The notes below the pieces were generated by a model that saw only the letters and a program-made list of their open reading frames with translations, was not told the DNA's origin and ran no database searches. A stretch of DNA of 64,000 nt. It comes from Aplectana chamaeleonis (Eukaryota; Nematoda; Chromadorea; Rhabditida; Cosmocercidae). Positions 23,771-35,267 of the stretch are shown one piece after another. The position numbers and the translations under genes are program-made. The stretch lies in the NCBI GenBank assembly GCA_029168955.1, contig JAPDOI010001808.1, positions 1 through 64,000 on the forward strand, read 5' to 3'. How positions within the stretch are numbered: the stretch's first letter is position 1; the number at the start of each line of letters is the position of its first letter.

Positions 23771-23795
23771 GTATGATCGTTCGGTGGAACGGTAT

Positions 23796-24690
23796 ATGCT
23801 TGTAGCCATGAGAGCCCGCAGTCGGTAAGTGTAAAAAAAGTTTCTATATTATTTAGATTACTATTTGCTTTTTGAAAACATTTAAACATTTAAGTGATGT
23901 GAATTTTCTAGATATGGCGCTGAAATAACTCTTGATGACGCGATCTATTCGTATGATATCGAAAAGGAATTCTTCAAAAGATTGCAAAAATCACTTGTCC
24001 CGACCAGCACACGCATTGGATTTGCGAAAGCCCTTCAAAGTTTTTACAAATGGCTTCAATCTGAATTGCCTTCAGGTTATTTTTTGATTTATGTCACACC
24101 CCAAATAAGTAATTGTAATTTAGCTTTTGGAAAATCAATACGGATTTTAGACGCCGGCGAGACCAGAAGATCAGCTTTGAAAACAGCAGTAATGAACGGT
24201 GAAAAATTGATCTCAAAGTTGAAAGGAGAGAAGAGTGACGCTGAGTCGTACCGTGAAATCTATCCGACCAAACGGAAGGTAGGTTCATTGAAATGGAGAC
24301 CTCGGGACAACTCTACCAAACGTAGTTTAGGACACAGAATTGTACTGCGCAGTAAGAGCAATTGTAGAACATGAGAAAGTGGAGAAGAAGATTCAGTTTC
24401 CTATCCCATTCCCACAAATTTGCGGATTATATATAAGCACCACGGACCCCATTGCTTCATCCTCTGAAACCACCGCCAGACCTACATCAAACTCCACTAT
24501 CGCCTCAGCCTATTCAGCAACTCGCCAACTCATCCAAGCCGCCTACGGAACAAGTGAGTGCTTACTGGATATTACTAACTTAACTTACACGGTACACCAT
24601 CTAGTATTGTTTCTCTTCATTTTTTTCTTGCTAGGACTTAGGCCCCACTTGCCATATATAGGAATCTCTATTTGTAACACTAACAAGTAA
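23796..24690 (+). CDS. Intact five-exon gene of unknown function
   Basis: The predicted CDS joins 23796-23824, 23912-24075, 24124-24278, 24331-24553 and 24635-24690, giving 627 nt and 208 residues with no internal stop. All introns start GT and end AG (87, 48, 52 and 81 nt), with good donors GTAAGT and GTGAGT and acceptors such as TTTTCTAG and TTGCTAG. The protein starts MLVAMRARSRYGAEITLDDA, has a helical middle part rich in K and E (about residues 65-115) and a Ser/Thr-rich stretch near residues 145-165 (STTDPIASSSETTARPTSN). I do not recognise a domain. The 48-nt and 81-nt introns are multiples of three and are open, so retention is possible. The start is chosen because it is the first ATG after the SL1 sequence that splices into the long frame. 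A polyadenylation signal lies at 24832. Lack of damage next to decayed genes suggests it is young or under selection. Confidence 0.6.
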
Positions 24691-24831
24691 CCAAATCCTA
24701 AACTGTCCAATACAAGCCAAACCATATCGTTTTCTCAGCCCTGATTCCTCTATAGTCAGATTTTTTTTGGAATTGCTTTTTAGACCCTATATAATTCTGG
24801 AAATTGAATAATTCCAATCCAAACTCAACTA

Positions 24832-24837
24832 AATAAA
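24832..24837 (+). promoter_or_regulatory. Polyadenylation signal AATAAA
   Basis: It lies 142 bp after the stop codon of the five-exon gene, within an A-rich tract. Confidence 0.5.
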
Positions 24838-24881
24838 AAAAGAAAAAAAAAAGGAGAAGGAAAAATCAACCGATTCAATCG

Positions 24882-25085
24882 ATGCTTGAAGCAATGGATG
24901 AAGAACGCCAAGGGAGTTGCCTTAATTCTCCAAGCCTGTACAACTCTTGTAAACTTTTGGATGGAAGAGTTGAAAAATTCACCGGCGAATTCGATAAAAC
25001 ATTTGAAGAATTTTCGGTGGATTACACCGAACTCATCCAGCGTCTAGGTATACCACAGCCAGGGATAAATAGCTGGCCTGAGTAA
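24882..25085 (+). CDS. Short ORF of unknown function (67 aa)
   Basis: The frame starts MLEAMDEERQGS and ends LGIPQPGINSWPE. Residues 27-58 look helical and amphipathic. It follows the five-exon gene by 190 bp and is followed by AATAAA at 25264. No intron or domain is recognised. It could be a separate short gene, a downstream cistron or an alternative last exon. I found no acceptor that joins it in frame to the upstream gene. Confidence 0.35.
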   Translation: MLEAMDEERQGSCLNSPSLYNSCKLLDGRVEKFTGEFDKTFEEFSVDYTELIQRLGIPQPGINSWPE

Positions 25086-25263
25086 GGTCGAGAGAGAGGA
25101 TGCCGCCCGCTGTTCTGCTCCCGACCACTAACCCTTGGCCCGTCTCTATGGTTTCCCCTGATTAGTCTGATTTCCATTATCTGCTAACCCCATCCTAGCT
25201 CCTGCTTGCCGCCTATACGCTACCTCAATAACTGTGTATCCTATGTTTATTTGATACTTGTAT

Positions 25264-25269
25264 AATAAA
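25264..25269 (+). promoter_or_regulatory. Polyadenylation signal AATAAA
   Basis: It lies 179 bp after the stop of the short ORF and marks a probable end of the gene island. Confidence 0.45.
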
Positions 25270-25577
25270 TGATTGTCATCGAGTATCGTCATAACCGCGT
25301 AAAACGAAAATGATCGAGTGTATCAAACTCTGTGTTGAGAGAAAAAGAAGGGTGACAGGTACACGTTGTCGACGTTTGTTATCCCCTGTGGTCATCAAAA
25401 TACACACCGAAGGGATAAAACGTTACAGCAATAAGGTAAAGTTCGAAATTGATATTTTGACTCTTCTGCAAGTGAATCCGAACCTATAAAATTTTTGTGG
25501 AGGACCTTCCTAGCAGCATGAGATTTCCGCTATCTTGTACATAGCATTCTTTGCTAAGAACTTAAACAAGCTGTTAA

Positions 25578-26003
25578 AGGCAGTGTCCACGATAAAAATT
25601 GCTTTCGAGTTTCCACCTGAAAACGAAGGTTTAGAGTCTGACTGTTTCATCAGTGAAGAAAGAATCTAGAGAAACGCTGCGAAACATCCAAAATCAGCTC
25701 TTCGTTTCGAAAACCACGTGTCAACTGTGGATGAGTTGCGCGGGCATGGGCCTGAACTAGACAGCATGTGCAAATGCGCCCCATTGCTAAAACTCAGCCG
25801 CGCTCGCGCTCCAATTCTAATGTAGAAGCGGACCAAACTGTTCCTCAGAAAACTCGACCGCGAGCGTAGGGGCTAGCGCGAGCGGACTTCGGAGCTGTAT
25901 GGAGCTCTTTCGGGCTCGCTTTCGTTCGTTCTTTCGACTCCAGTGCTCCAATGAAACCCTGAACTTTCGATTTCCGGCCAAAAACCGAGGACGAAGACTG
26001 CCT
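25578..26003. mobile_element. TTAA element, divergent
   Basis: TTAA at 25574-25577 and 26004-26007 flank AGGCAGTGTCCACGATAAAA and ACGAAGACTGCCT. The inverted ends match only over about 10 bp, and the interior differs from families A-D. Confidence 0.6.
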
Positions 26004-26054
26004 TTAACACGCAATCCGCAAGTAACGGATTGTCCCCGTACAGAACGCGAAGCA

Positions 26055-26480
26055 AGCAGAAGCTTGCAGGCGAAGCAAGCAGAAGCTAACGCCAAGCAAG
26101 CAGAAGCTTACGTTGGGTAGGGGAACGAGTGGAACCATGCACCAAAGCGAGCGGAAGCAAACGCGAGGCAAGAAGAAACTAACACTGAGCGAGCGAAAGT
26201 TAGCGGGAAGCAAGAAAAAGCTAACACTAAGCGAGCGGAAGCTAACGCAAAGCAAGCAGAACCTTACATTAGGCAAGGGAACGAGTGGAACCATGCACCG
26301 AAGCGAGCGGAAGCAAATGCAAAGCCATTAGAAACTAACACTAAGCGAGTGGAAGCTAACGCGAAGCAAGTAGAAGCTAACGCTAAGCAAGCGGAGGGTA
26401 ATGCCATGCAAGCGGAACCTTACGATGGGCGGACGGGGTAGAGTGAGAACCATGCGCCAAAGCAAGCGAAGAGAGCGGAA
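26055..26480. repeat. Minisatellite, copy 2 of the 20-bp array
   Basis: This is the same AAGCGAGCGGAAGCTAACGC-like array as at the window start, with more units. The length difference between copies is what unequal exchange or slippage produces. Confidence 0.8.
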
Positions 26481-28250
26481 TCTCACCTTATGCAGAGGTA
26501 GCGAGGGAAACCCCATGTTACGTCCATCCAAAAGAGGATAGTTGAAATACCTTGTGCTAGCAGCGCATAAATAAAACGATGATTAGTTTTTCAACTACCA
26601 ATGCATTTCGAATTCGAATACCACGGAACCGCTACCTTATATTGTCTATGAGCCAAATTCTACCTTGATCATAACCGCAGATACATGAAGATAATTGAGG
26701 TTCGCCTTTTAACCCACTCTATGAATCATGTAACAACATTGATTTCCGATATGTTTATCTCAGAAAACTTGCAACAACAACTGTCCTACTGGAAATCGGC
26801 TTTATCTCAGAATAAACACAACAGCAAACAGATAACTTATGTAGGAGGCATATTTCAAAGCGTATTTCAATGATTTAACATAAAATCCCTAAAGGCCAGA
26901 TATATCGCATCACAGAACAGTGAAAACGCACATATCGTTAGAAAACACGTATTTAGAGAGCGTAAAACAGAGCAACTCTCTACGGTATTCGAGCCTCGTC
27001 GCCAGCTCATTCTCCTTTGCGTGCAACGTTCCCTAGCTGCGAGAACGTTTTCCCACCTTGTTATTCGTCCTCTTCTGTCGTTGAGATAAGAACAGCTGGG
27101 AACTGGTCGTAGTAAGCGTTGTCGTCCTGATACATTAAATCCCTAAACACAAGATTTGGAGGCGTAACACAAAAAATTGTTACATGTTTCCATTTGCGTC
27201 AATTCTGCTTACCTTTATTGATTGTATCATTGGCTATCCGCTACGATTTCTTGTTCGACTGGGTCAGCGCTCAGGTCGTAATCGTCATTTGAAACTTCCT
27301 TCTAGGTTTCTTGTACTAGCATACCCGACGACGGAAACCATTGCTGGAACATGCACAGACTATCAGAAAACTTAATTCATAAGTATCATAAATTGAAGAC
27401 TCACTGAGCCACATTGAGCATGTTCGCGATGACACTTTCCAGGCCAGAGATAGGAAATCCTGATTGATTTTCGCGGAAAAAATGCCTCAGAAACGCAAAA
27501 AAAAATTAAAAATGGCAGCCACTGACGAATTGGTATTCTCTAGCTCCCCTAAGTCGAATCATTCCGAGCGATTTACAAATTTTGTCTCTGTAGATGCTTA
27601 CTGTGTTTGAAGCGAGAAGAGACCGCCTCCATATTCGAAAAGTAAAACAAGAATAATGATGTCGTCTCTTGAGATCGTCTGACTGCAAGAGAACATGATG
27701 AATTCAAAATGAGTGTTAATTCATAGAAGATAGGGGTGAACATCTTGCATCCATTGGCTGCCTATTGACTTCTTGTTTGGCGCGAGGGCTGTGCGTGATC
27801 ACAAATTACGGATTAGAATTTACTAAGAAATACGGAACAGGAAATTCAAAAAAGCTGCGCACAGCCCTGACGGGCTCGTGAATCTTTCACGAAGGGCACC
27901 GACCATTGTAGCGCAGTGTGATGCACGCGCTCCGGCTCTGCTTCGGCTAGAGCGATAATGCCAATGCCATATCATTACATCATACTATACCAAAAAGTAA
28001 TTCATTTAACTTTATTGATAAAAGGAATAAAACTGACAGGGAGAATGAATTAAGGAGATATCAGAAGGTAGCTGAGTCGAACGCAGAACTCAGATATCAG
28101 GCAGAACTCGAGCCTGCATTGCACGTTTCCGAGCGATAGTGTTCCTATCACACCATCGACCCCCCGGTCTGCATTCCTCAGCTATTCACACATGAACTGT
28201 ATAGGCACAGCAACAATCATTCGATAATGGGTATAATCTGATGAGCACAT

Positions 28251-31200
28251 GACTTACTTGACTTAATCGGTTGGCTTTCGCCTGACGCGGTCATTCCGCA
28301 TCTTCACCGAGGTGTGCCGTCCTAGTAGTCAGCCGTGTCCATTTTTCACGGTCTTCAGCCACAATTTGAACACATTCCATCCAGCTGTCACTATTCCATT
28401 TCCTGCGAAACGAAACATCGCGCCTGAACTGTCTTTCGATGCCGAGTGACTTTAAATCCTCTTTAACCACATCCGTCCAGAACTTTCGCCTACGCCCAGG
28501 TGGCCGTTTCCAGACAGGATTTGGAAGCATTTTTAAAGCGTGTTGTACGAGACGATCCGGCGTTCTTCTTAGTATGTGCCCGAGCAGTCGAAGTCGACTT
28601 TCCATTGCTGCTTGAGATGGCGTTAGGAGATGCTGGCACCTCCCTCGTGTCAAGCGTTGATGTACTGCGTCGATTTCCTTGTAAAGGTCTTCGTTATGGC
28701 ATACACGCGGCCAGAAATATCAAGCAAACGCCTAAAAGCTTCCTCTCCGTGCAATCCAACCTTTCCATTTGCGTTTTCGGTGCTGCCCACGTCTCCGATC
28801 CGTACATCATGATAGGGCGAATAGCGGATAGGTAGACGCGCAACTTGACTTCCTTCGCGATGGTGGTAGACCACAAACACTTGGTTAGAGAATTGAATGC
28901 AGACGTAACTTTCGCACATCGTTGTCGAATATCCGCTGCATAACTACCATCGTTCTTCAGCAAACAGCCCAAATAACAGAAATCGTCCACCAGTTCGATA
29001 CGTTGTCCGTCCACACAAACTCCAGTTGAAGGCCTCTGAGAGACCCACATCTGCTTGCATTTGTCGGGACGAAGACGAAGTCCATAGGCTGCGGCATACT
29101 TCGAAACGAGGTTCACAATCCTTTGCAGTTTTGCGTTGTTTTCAGCGAATAACACAATGTCGTCGGCGTACTCCAGGTCGACAAGGGAGCGTCCTGATGG
29201 TGTTAGGATCACATCCGCAGGAAACTGTTCTGCAACTCTACGCATGATGTCATCAACGGCGAAGTTGAAAAGAAAAGGTCCTGCAACGGCTCCTTGCCTT
29301 ACTCCTGATTTCACCTCGAAAGCTGACGTAAATCCGACAGGTGTACGAACTGCTGCTGTTGTTCCTTTGTTCATGTCCTCGATTAACCGAACATACTTTT
29401 CCGGGACTCCATCTGCTCGCAGAGCATTGAGCAATCGATCACGATGAGGAGAGTCGAACGCGGCTTCAAAGTCCAAAAAGCAAGCTGTAATGGCTTCGAA
29501 AACCGCTGCCACGATTCAATTACTCTTCTCACGACGAACACTTGGTCGATGGTCGATCTTCCAGGTCGAAAACCGGCTTGCTCATCTCTGGTCGTTCCTT
29601 CACGATGTTTGATAAGTCGCTCGAGAATGATACGTTCTAAAACCTTGTACATGACACGAAGTAGAGAGATTCCTCTGTAGTTCTTAGGATCCGTGACGGA
29701 TAGCTTCTTGTGAAGAGGTACGATGATCGCATGTCTCCACGAATCGGGTATCCTTTCGCTCATCCATATGGCACGGATGGTGTTGGTCATTTCACGAATC
29801 CCAGACGGAGGAAGAGCTTTCCAGCATTTCAGCAGTGATGTTGTCATCTCCACCTGCCTTTCCATTCTTCATTTTCCGGACACAATCCAAAACTTCAGAC
29901 TCAGTCGGCGGTTCCTCACTGACATCGTAATGTGCTCTCTGAACATGCAGGGAGCTCAGGTACTGATGGCGCTGGACGATTCAGTAGTGAACTGAAGTAA
30001 TCCTTCCATATTGGCAGCGTCGCATCACCAACTGCAACTCCATTGGTAGTGTTCAGGACAGGAGAACATCTCTTCATCTTCCCGCTAGACTGTCGCAGCA
30101 ACGTGTAGGCTTTCTTCGGATTCTTCTCCTCCCAAGCCTTCTCGAACTCCTTAGCTCTACACGTCCACTCTCGTTCGCGGTCACTTTGAAGCTGCCGACG
30201 CAACTTCCTCCTCAGACGCTTCTCCTCCACGAAGTTTCCTGCAGTTCGGAGAGCACATACTCTGTTGTAGGTAGATGCTGTTTCTTCTGAGACGTAGGCG
30301 AACTTCTTCTTAGGCTGTACAACCGGGAGTGCCTCTTTCGAAGCGTCCTGGATGCACTTGACAAAAGAATCCGCGTCGCAAAAAGTTTCTTCTTAGTCCG
30401 TACTCCGATGTGAGATAGAAACGCGTTGTCGGAAATTCCTTCTGCACTCTTCATCTCTGAGACTTGTCATGTCAATCCTCTGGAGAGGCTGAGCCCCTCG
30501 CTTCCTCTTATGAATCCTCGCAGTGAAGTTCAACAGAACAGGACGGTGATCCGAATCGAATGCGACATCCCACACAGCTCTAGATCTTCGAATGTCCGAT
30601 ACTGGAATATTCCTCGTCAGGACATAGTCAAGCTGTAGTTTCAAAGTTGTCATCTTCCGCTTCCGCTGCTCTTCTGGAGATAGCCGGGTTGGTCCCTGCC
30701 ACGTAAGCTGATGGCGGCGATGATTCCCTCTTGAATGTCGATGCAATAATCAGACCACTGCGTTCACAAAGTCGACAAGGCGGTAGCCATTGTCCGATGT
30801 TTGCTCCACTGGGTAGAACCATTTACCGAGTACTTCGGATTCCTGATCAAGTCCCATCTTCGCATTTGCGTCAATCCCCACGACAACAGCATGTTGACAA
30901 AGGTATCCTGGCCAGCAACGTATTGAGTTCCTCATAAAACGCTTCCTTCGAATTGTCCTCGGCGGTTTCAGTGGGCGCATGAGCACTCACTATCCACAGA
31001 TTGAGTCCTCTGTGATCCCGCAGTCGTTCGAATGCATTGCGGCACGACGATGGGCCGAACTCCTTGTCCATACCATTGAAATCCTTCCTTACAGCTATTG
31101 CACAGCCTCCCACTCTCCTATCGTCAGCGTTACCGCAGTAGATGGTGTACTCTCCGACGCTGATGACGGGTCTATCCTTGAGGCGGGCTTCCTGCAAAGC

Positions 31201-31530
31201 AGCAAACGGTGCATGGAAATAGCTCAGAAGTCTGGATAGCGCAGTTTTTGGATATCACTCGACAGCGATCGACAGTTCAGGGTGGCGAAATTGTGGCTTG
31301 TGGCCAAAGACTCCATGACTCCCTAGGTACGGATCCTAAGGTGTTATGGACCAGAGGCCTTAGTGTGCCGGACGGCGACACCTTTATGCAATGTGCGGGA
31401 TACTTTCGCGATATAGTTGTGCACGCTATATCGCTCGAACGTTCCCTGTGTACACTCAAACGTCTGCTGGAGTTCAGTAGAAGCAGGGGCACCAACGAGC
31501 AGGTACCAACAGACTTGTATACACACCCCC
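28251..31530 (-). mobile_element. Full-length RTE-type non-LTR retrotransposon
   Basis: The 3280-bp element is flanked by the 7-bp target duplication AGCACAT (28244-28250 and 31531-31537). The sequence occurs once at the empty site in duplication copy 1 (2033-2039). On the minus strand it starts with a short 5' region, encodes an endonuclease and then a reverse transcriptase, and ends with the short repeat AAGTCAAGTAAGTC. Short size, one endonuclease-RT protein and a repeat tail instead of poly(A) are RTE-clade traits. Confidence 0.92.
28291..31316 (-). pseudogene. RTE endonuclease/reverse transcriptase, frameshifted
   Basis: In an active element this protein nicks target DNA and copies the element RNA there. 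Reading the minus strand from the ATG at 31316, LATSHNFATLNCRSLSS is the usual RTE start. The APE-type endonuclease (about 31200-30400) has SVGEYTIYCGNADDRRVGG, IVSAHAPTETAEDN, GIDANAKMG and FDSDHRPVL. The reverse transcriptase (about 29950-28690) has RPGRSTIDQVF, AFLDFEAAFDS-like sequence, GVRQGAVAGPFLFN and the catalytic YADD at 29159-29170. The C-terminal part (28653-28291) ends TAHLGEDAE. The parts lie in different frames with several shifts, so it is inactive, though motifs are well kept and the insertion is probably recent. Confidence 0.92.
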
Positions 31531-31558
31531 AGCACATATCGGCATTAAATCCAGTTAA

Positions 31559-32204
31559 AGGCACAGTCCAAGCTCGTCGGCAAAAATCGATATTATGGTC
31601 CAGCCGGTGTGTGTACAGGCCATAAAACGGCCAATATCTCACCGTCGACTCCGTACTACGCGCTGCGCGACCGCACGCGCGTCGGAAGCAGACGGGTTTT
31701 GGCCGCCGCGCGACGAGTTTTGGCCGCCGCGCGACGTTTCGGCCGTCCCGCGGCGGCCAGAACTCGTCTGCTTCCGACGCACGTGCGGTCGCGCAGCGCG
31801 TGGTACGCAGTCGACGGTGAGACATTGGCCGTTTTATGGCCTGTATCAACCCTGCAAAACGCTGAGTCTCAACTCTTCCGAATAGGCGGAAAAACAAATC
31901 GAGCACCCATTCCCTCCGCCCCCCCCTTCCCCGAATCAGCATTCGCTCCCTCCGCCCACTTCAGGGGTTTCGGTCTCAACAGGGGCAGACGCGCCATGGA
32001 TTTGATCAAAGTATACGTTCTTCCATTTGTTATCGGCCTATTTTTATAGTGTGGTCTGCTCCGGTGCGATGGCTGCGAGCGACGAGGGAAAACAGGACCG
32101 GGGCAACTCATCCACGAAATTCTCACCGTTCAAATTTACAATTCGGAACTCTCTCTAAACTGAGCAGGAAAACTGGATAAAGGTTTTGAGCTTGGACTGT
32201 GCCT
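31559..32204. mobile_element. TTAA element, family A, in copy 2
   Basis: This is the counterpart of 2061-2492, with TTAA at 31555-31558. It is enlarged by the TA-flanked MITE at 31616-31843. Confidence 0.75.
31616..31843. mobile_element. 228-bp TA-flanked inverted-repeat MITE
   Basis: It starts CAGGCCATAAAACGGCC and ends with the inverse, between TA dinucleotides (31614-31615 and 31844-31845). The uninterrupted sequence is at about 2117 in copy 1. The interior is very GC-rich and almost wholly self-complementary (GCGCTGCGCGACCGCACG and inverse). A TA target fits Tc1/mariner-like mobilisation. Confidence 0.88.
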
Positions 32205-32208
32205 TCGA

Positions 32209-32691
32209 AGGCAGTTCACGATGACTTTCGGTTCCGAGTGTTGCACTCAAAACAATACGTTGGCCACTAAGTGTTACAGAAATTTCGAAGAAACGGCTTG
32301 AAACGCACTAAAACGTCTTGTTTCAGTGGCATTTTTCTCTGGCCTGGACTAGTTGTCCGATTGGATAAACATGTTCACGGTGGTTCCCACCGGTGAAAAA
32401 TTGGGATTAATCAAAAATGGAAGAATACTTCAGGCAAAGCAGTATTACTTGGGGTCCGAAGGAAAGAACGGAGCAACAGAAAGCGAATGATTGCGAAAGA
32501 CGGGACCACAAAAGATTTCATTGTCACAACGAACAGTTCCAATGACAGTAAAAAAGTGGGATGAGAGTAAAGGATTTGGTGCGCTTCTGGGGCGTTTTTC
32601 TCGATTTCTTCGTCATTTTAGTTTTACCCGATGACCAAACAATCGATTTAGCGAATAATTTCAAAATCGAAGATTATCGTGAACACTGCAT
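32209..32691. mobile_element. TTAA element, family B, in copy 2
   Basis: This is the counterpart of 2497-2975, with TCGA on the left (32205-32208) and TTAA on the right (32692-32695). Confidence 0.8.
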
Positions 32692-34281
32692 TTAAGCTGA
32701 GGCCTTGGAAGATGTGATTTCGATGATTTTAGAATGTTTAGAGCTTGACATCTGAATCTGTGTTCAACTCGCCTATGTTGCTATATCTTGTGCTATATCA
32801 GGCCAAAAAAAAGGGCAATAAACATTCTAAAAACATCAACATCAGAGGGAGATAAATGGAAAAAAACTGCACGACTGCTAATGAACGAAGCAAAAAAAAG
32901 ACGATTTGATGAGCAGGCATTGCTGTAGAGCCGAGTCTCACCTGCAAGATAGCGTGTCAACTCCGTGCGAAGCTGCTGGAACGGTTCGGCAACTCCCATA
33001 GGCTGCTTGCACGGTGATTTACGTGCCTAAGGCTGATTTCACGGAACTGAAGCTGGTTAGTACCCTACCGATCCACGATAAGGAGGCTTGCACGGAACAA
33101 AGTGTCAGTGAGCTGGTTAACACCGTACATTAAGCTGCTGGAACGCTTCGAAAACCCCCAGTAAGGCTGCTTGCTAGGTGCCACCTGAGTCGTCTACACT
33201 GAGAAAGCTCGCTTGCACCATACCAAGACGCGAATGACGTGTTTGTACTGAACGAAGTGGTTTTTAGCGTGTCAACAATCTGTTTCAAAAGTTATGAGCG
33301 CAGTTCAGCTCCGCCAGAGTCGTGCTCCGGACTGTCATTATTGCTACTGAAGCAGATGTAATGTAATTCATGCCAACCACCGAGAAGGATTTATCCCCAT
33401 TTATTTCACCACTCGTGTGGATTCATCCTCTTTTGAAAACGTATTTATGGGCTTTCATCTTTTCAGCTTTGTTAGGTGACGATTATGGCTACAAACAGTG
33501 TCCACATTGTAATTCCCATAGTTTTGCTGCTAAAGGTGCCTGCCGGGGGAATATTTCGCGCACGCACCACAAGTGCGGAAGGACATTTCAAAACCTTAAG
33601 TCACTACTCTCACCCTGAGTTGTTGAGGAATGGTTTACACGGTTAATTATGCTAGGTGGTCCGTGGAAAGGGATTTCGGAATGGTTCTGCTAGGTTAGTT
33701 CTGAGAACTTTACACTCATTAACTTTCAGTTGCAATATATGAATTATAGTTGTGATCAAGACATCCGAGTCTTGATCATAATCCGAGTGTAATATGATCC
33801 GAGTATAATATGCTTTCATACCGATTATTCTGTGTGCGCTGAACGAAATATTCTATTTGGTAATAAAGGGTATAGAAGACGGGCTCGTTTCGAATACAAC
33901 ATAAGACGCTTGGAAGCCAGGAACCATAATGGGTTGGAAATGGGGGAACTGTACGACAAATTCAGAAACATGGCTACGCTTCATATGTACATACGTGAAG
34001 CTCTGAATTCGACAGAGAAAATCAGCAGCATACTGTTGCCATGTGTTCTTTTCTAGAACTGGAGACTTACATATTCGTCCCTGCCTTAGCGATTGGAATT
34101 GGTATTGACATTGCAGTTGTATCGTACAATGGCATTTCAAACGCAATTCATAACTTCACCAACAATCCGTATTCCGTCCAGAGGTATTTCGTCGTAATTT
34201 TCCATCAACGAAAACAAACAGGTTATACTATGCAAACTGTAGAAGAGTTTAATTTCCAGCCCATTATCACGTTTTGCTTAA

Positions 34282-35267
34282 AGGCAGTGTTCACGATTAT
34301 TTTCGTCCCCGAGTTTTTCACATAAAACAATGCATTGGCCTCCAAGTGTTACCGAAAATACGAAGAAACGGCGAGAAACGCATTCAAACGGCGTATTTCA
34401 GTGACATTTTTTCTCTGACCTGGACTAAATGTCCGATTGGATGAACATGTTCATAGTTGTTGTCACCGGCAAAATAGGGTCAATCGAAAATAGAAGAATA
34501 TTTTACGCAAAGCAGGATTAGCTGGGGCCCTAAGGAAAGAGCGGAGCAATAGAAAGTGGAGAATTGCCATGGACGGGTCCACAAAAGGTTTCATAGTCAC
34601 AACAAACACTTCCTGTGATACTTAAAGGCACAGTCCAACCTCGAATTCGTGTTTCTGCTGATAAAAATCTTTTTTTCTGTTTTTCCGCCTATCTTGAAAA
34701 CGGTCCGACGCCGATTCCAATGATGTCTCTGAAATCTTACAAGACCTTCTGGGGACGGAGTTATGGCCTCACAAAATTTGAGCTGCGGAAGTATGGTGGA
34801 CGAGTTGTCCGAGGCTTGTAACTTCTGTCATTTGCAACCGATGTCTGCGAGCGGACCTGAGTCGGTAGAGAGACTGAGAATGAAGGGATGAACGGGGCTA
34901 TTGATCGAAAACCATCGCTCATGAAGCCACTGTTGAGCTCGAAGCATCATAAAAGGGGCGTGCCAAAGTGGCTTCCGTGTGTGGGCGCCCCAGGTTGGCT
35001 TCCCCCTATATCTCGCTTATTCGGGGGAATCGAGAGCTCGCACTTTGCAGGTCTTCTATGGAGTGGGTCCACTTCATAATTATGTGGTCTTCTCAGATTT
35101 CGCCCCTGAGCTTGGACTGTGCCTTTAAGAGGCGGGGTGATACCTAAGGATTTCGTGTACTTCTGGCGCGTTTTTCTCAATTTCTATGTCATTTTAGTTC
35201 TATCCGGGGGCCACCTAATCGAAAGAGCGAATAATCTCAAAATTGAAGATTATCGTGAACACTGCCT
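34282..35267. mobile_element. TTAA element, family B, with nested insertion
   Basis: TTAA at 34278-34281 and 35268-35271 flank AGGCAGTGTTCACGATTA and ATTATCGTGAACACTGCCT. Without the inner element and its extra TTAA it is 483 bp, the same as the copy at 18768-19251. It sits in an exon of the decayed paralogue. Confidence 0.92.
34626..35124. mobile_element. TTAA element, family A, nested in family B
   Basis: AGGCACAGTCCAACC and GCTTGGACTGTGCCT lie between TTAA copies at 34622-34625 and 35125-35128. The sister element has GATACTTAAGAGGCGG uninterrupted at about 19107, proving a 4-bp TTAA target duplication. Confidence 0.93.

Larger units (their letters stand above)
22926..23787 (+). repeat. 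Tandem duplication carrying exon end, spacer and SL1
   Basis: Units 22926-23289 and 23396-23787 are near-identical apart from an extra 30-bp piece in the second (about 23661-23690). Each contains the exon end, about 200 bp of spacer, the AGATACATATGTTGTAA stretch and an SL1-like sequence. The 106-bp spacer between units encodes EQQIYIKGPAPYVYD in frame with the second exon copy. Confidence 0.85.

Noticed and set aside
466..27375. Short frames of 62-63 codons at 466-654 and 965-1156 conserved at 26685-26873 and 27184-27375
   Set aside because: Conservation follows from the overall duplication. Many of the differences alter the amino acid, and no domain or splice context supports coding.
33265..33300. 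CTGTTTCA motif as a nematode piRNA promoter
   Set aside because: A single 8-base match is expected by chance in 64 kb, and no cluster of such motifs is seen.
20068..33618. Zinc-ribbon-like frame (CPHCNSHSF...HHKCGRTF) at 33463-33618, with a weaker counterpart at 20100-20220
   Set aside because: The alternative frame starting MATNSV/MRDTNS is much better conserved between the two loci (about 60% against about 48% identity), and the cysteine frame has a stop in one copy. The cysteines are a shadow.
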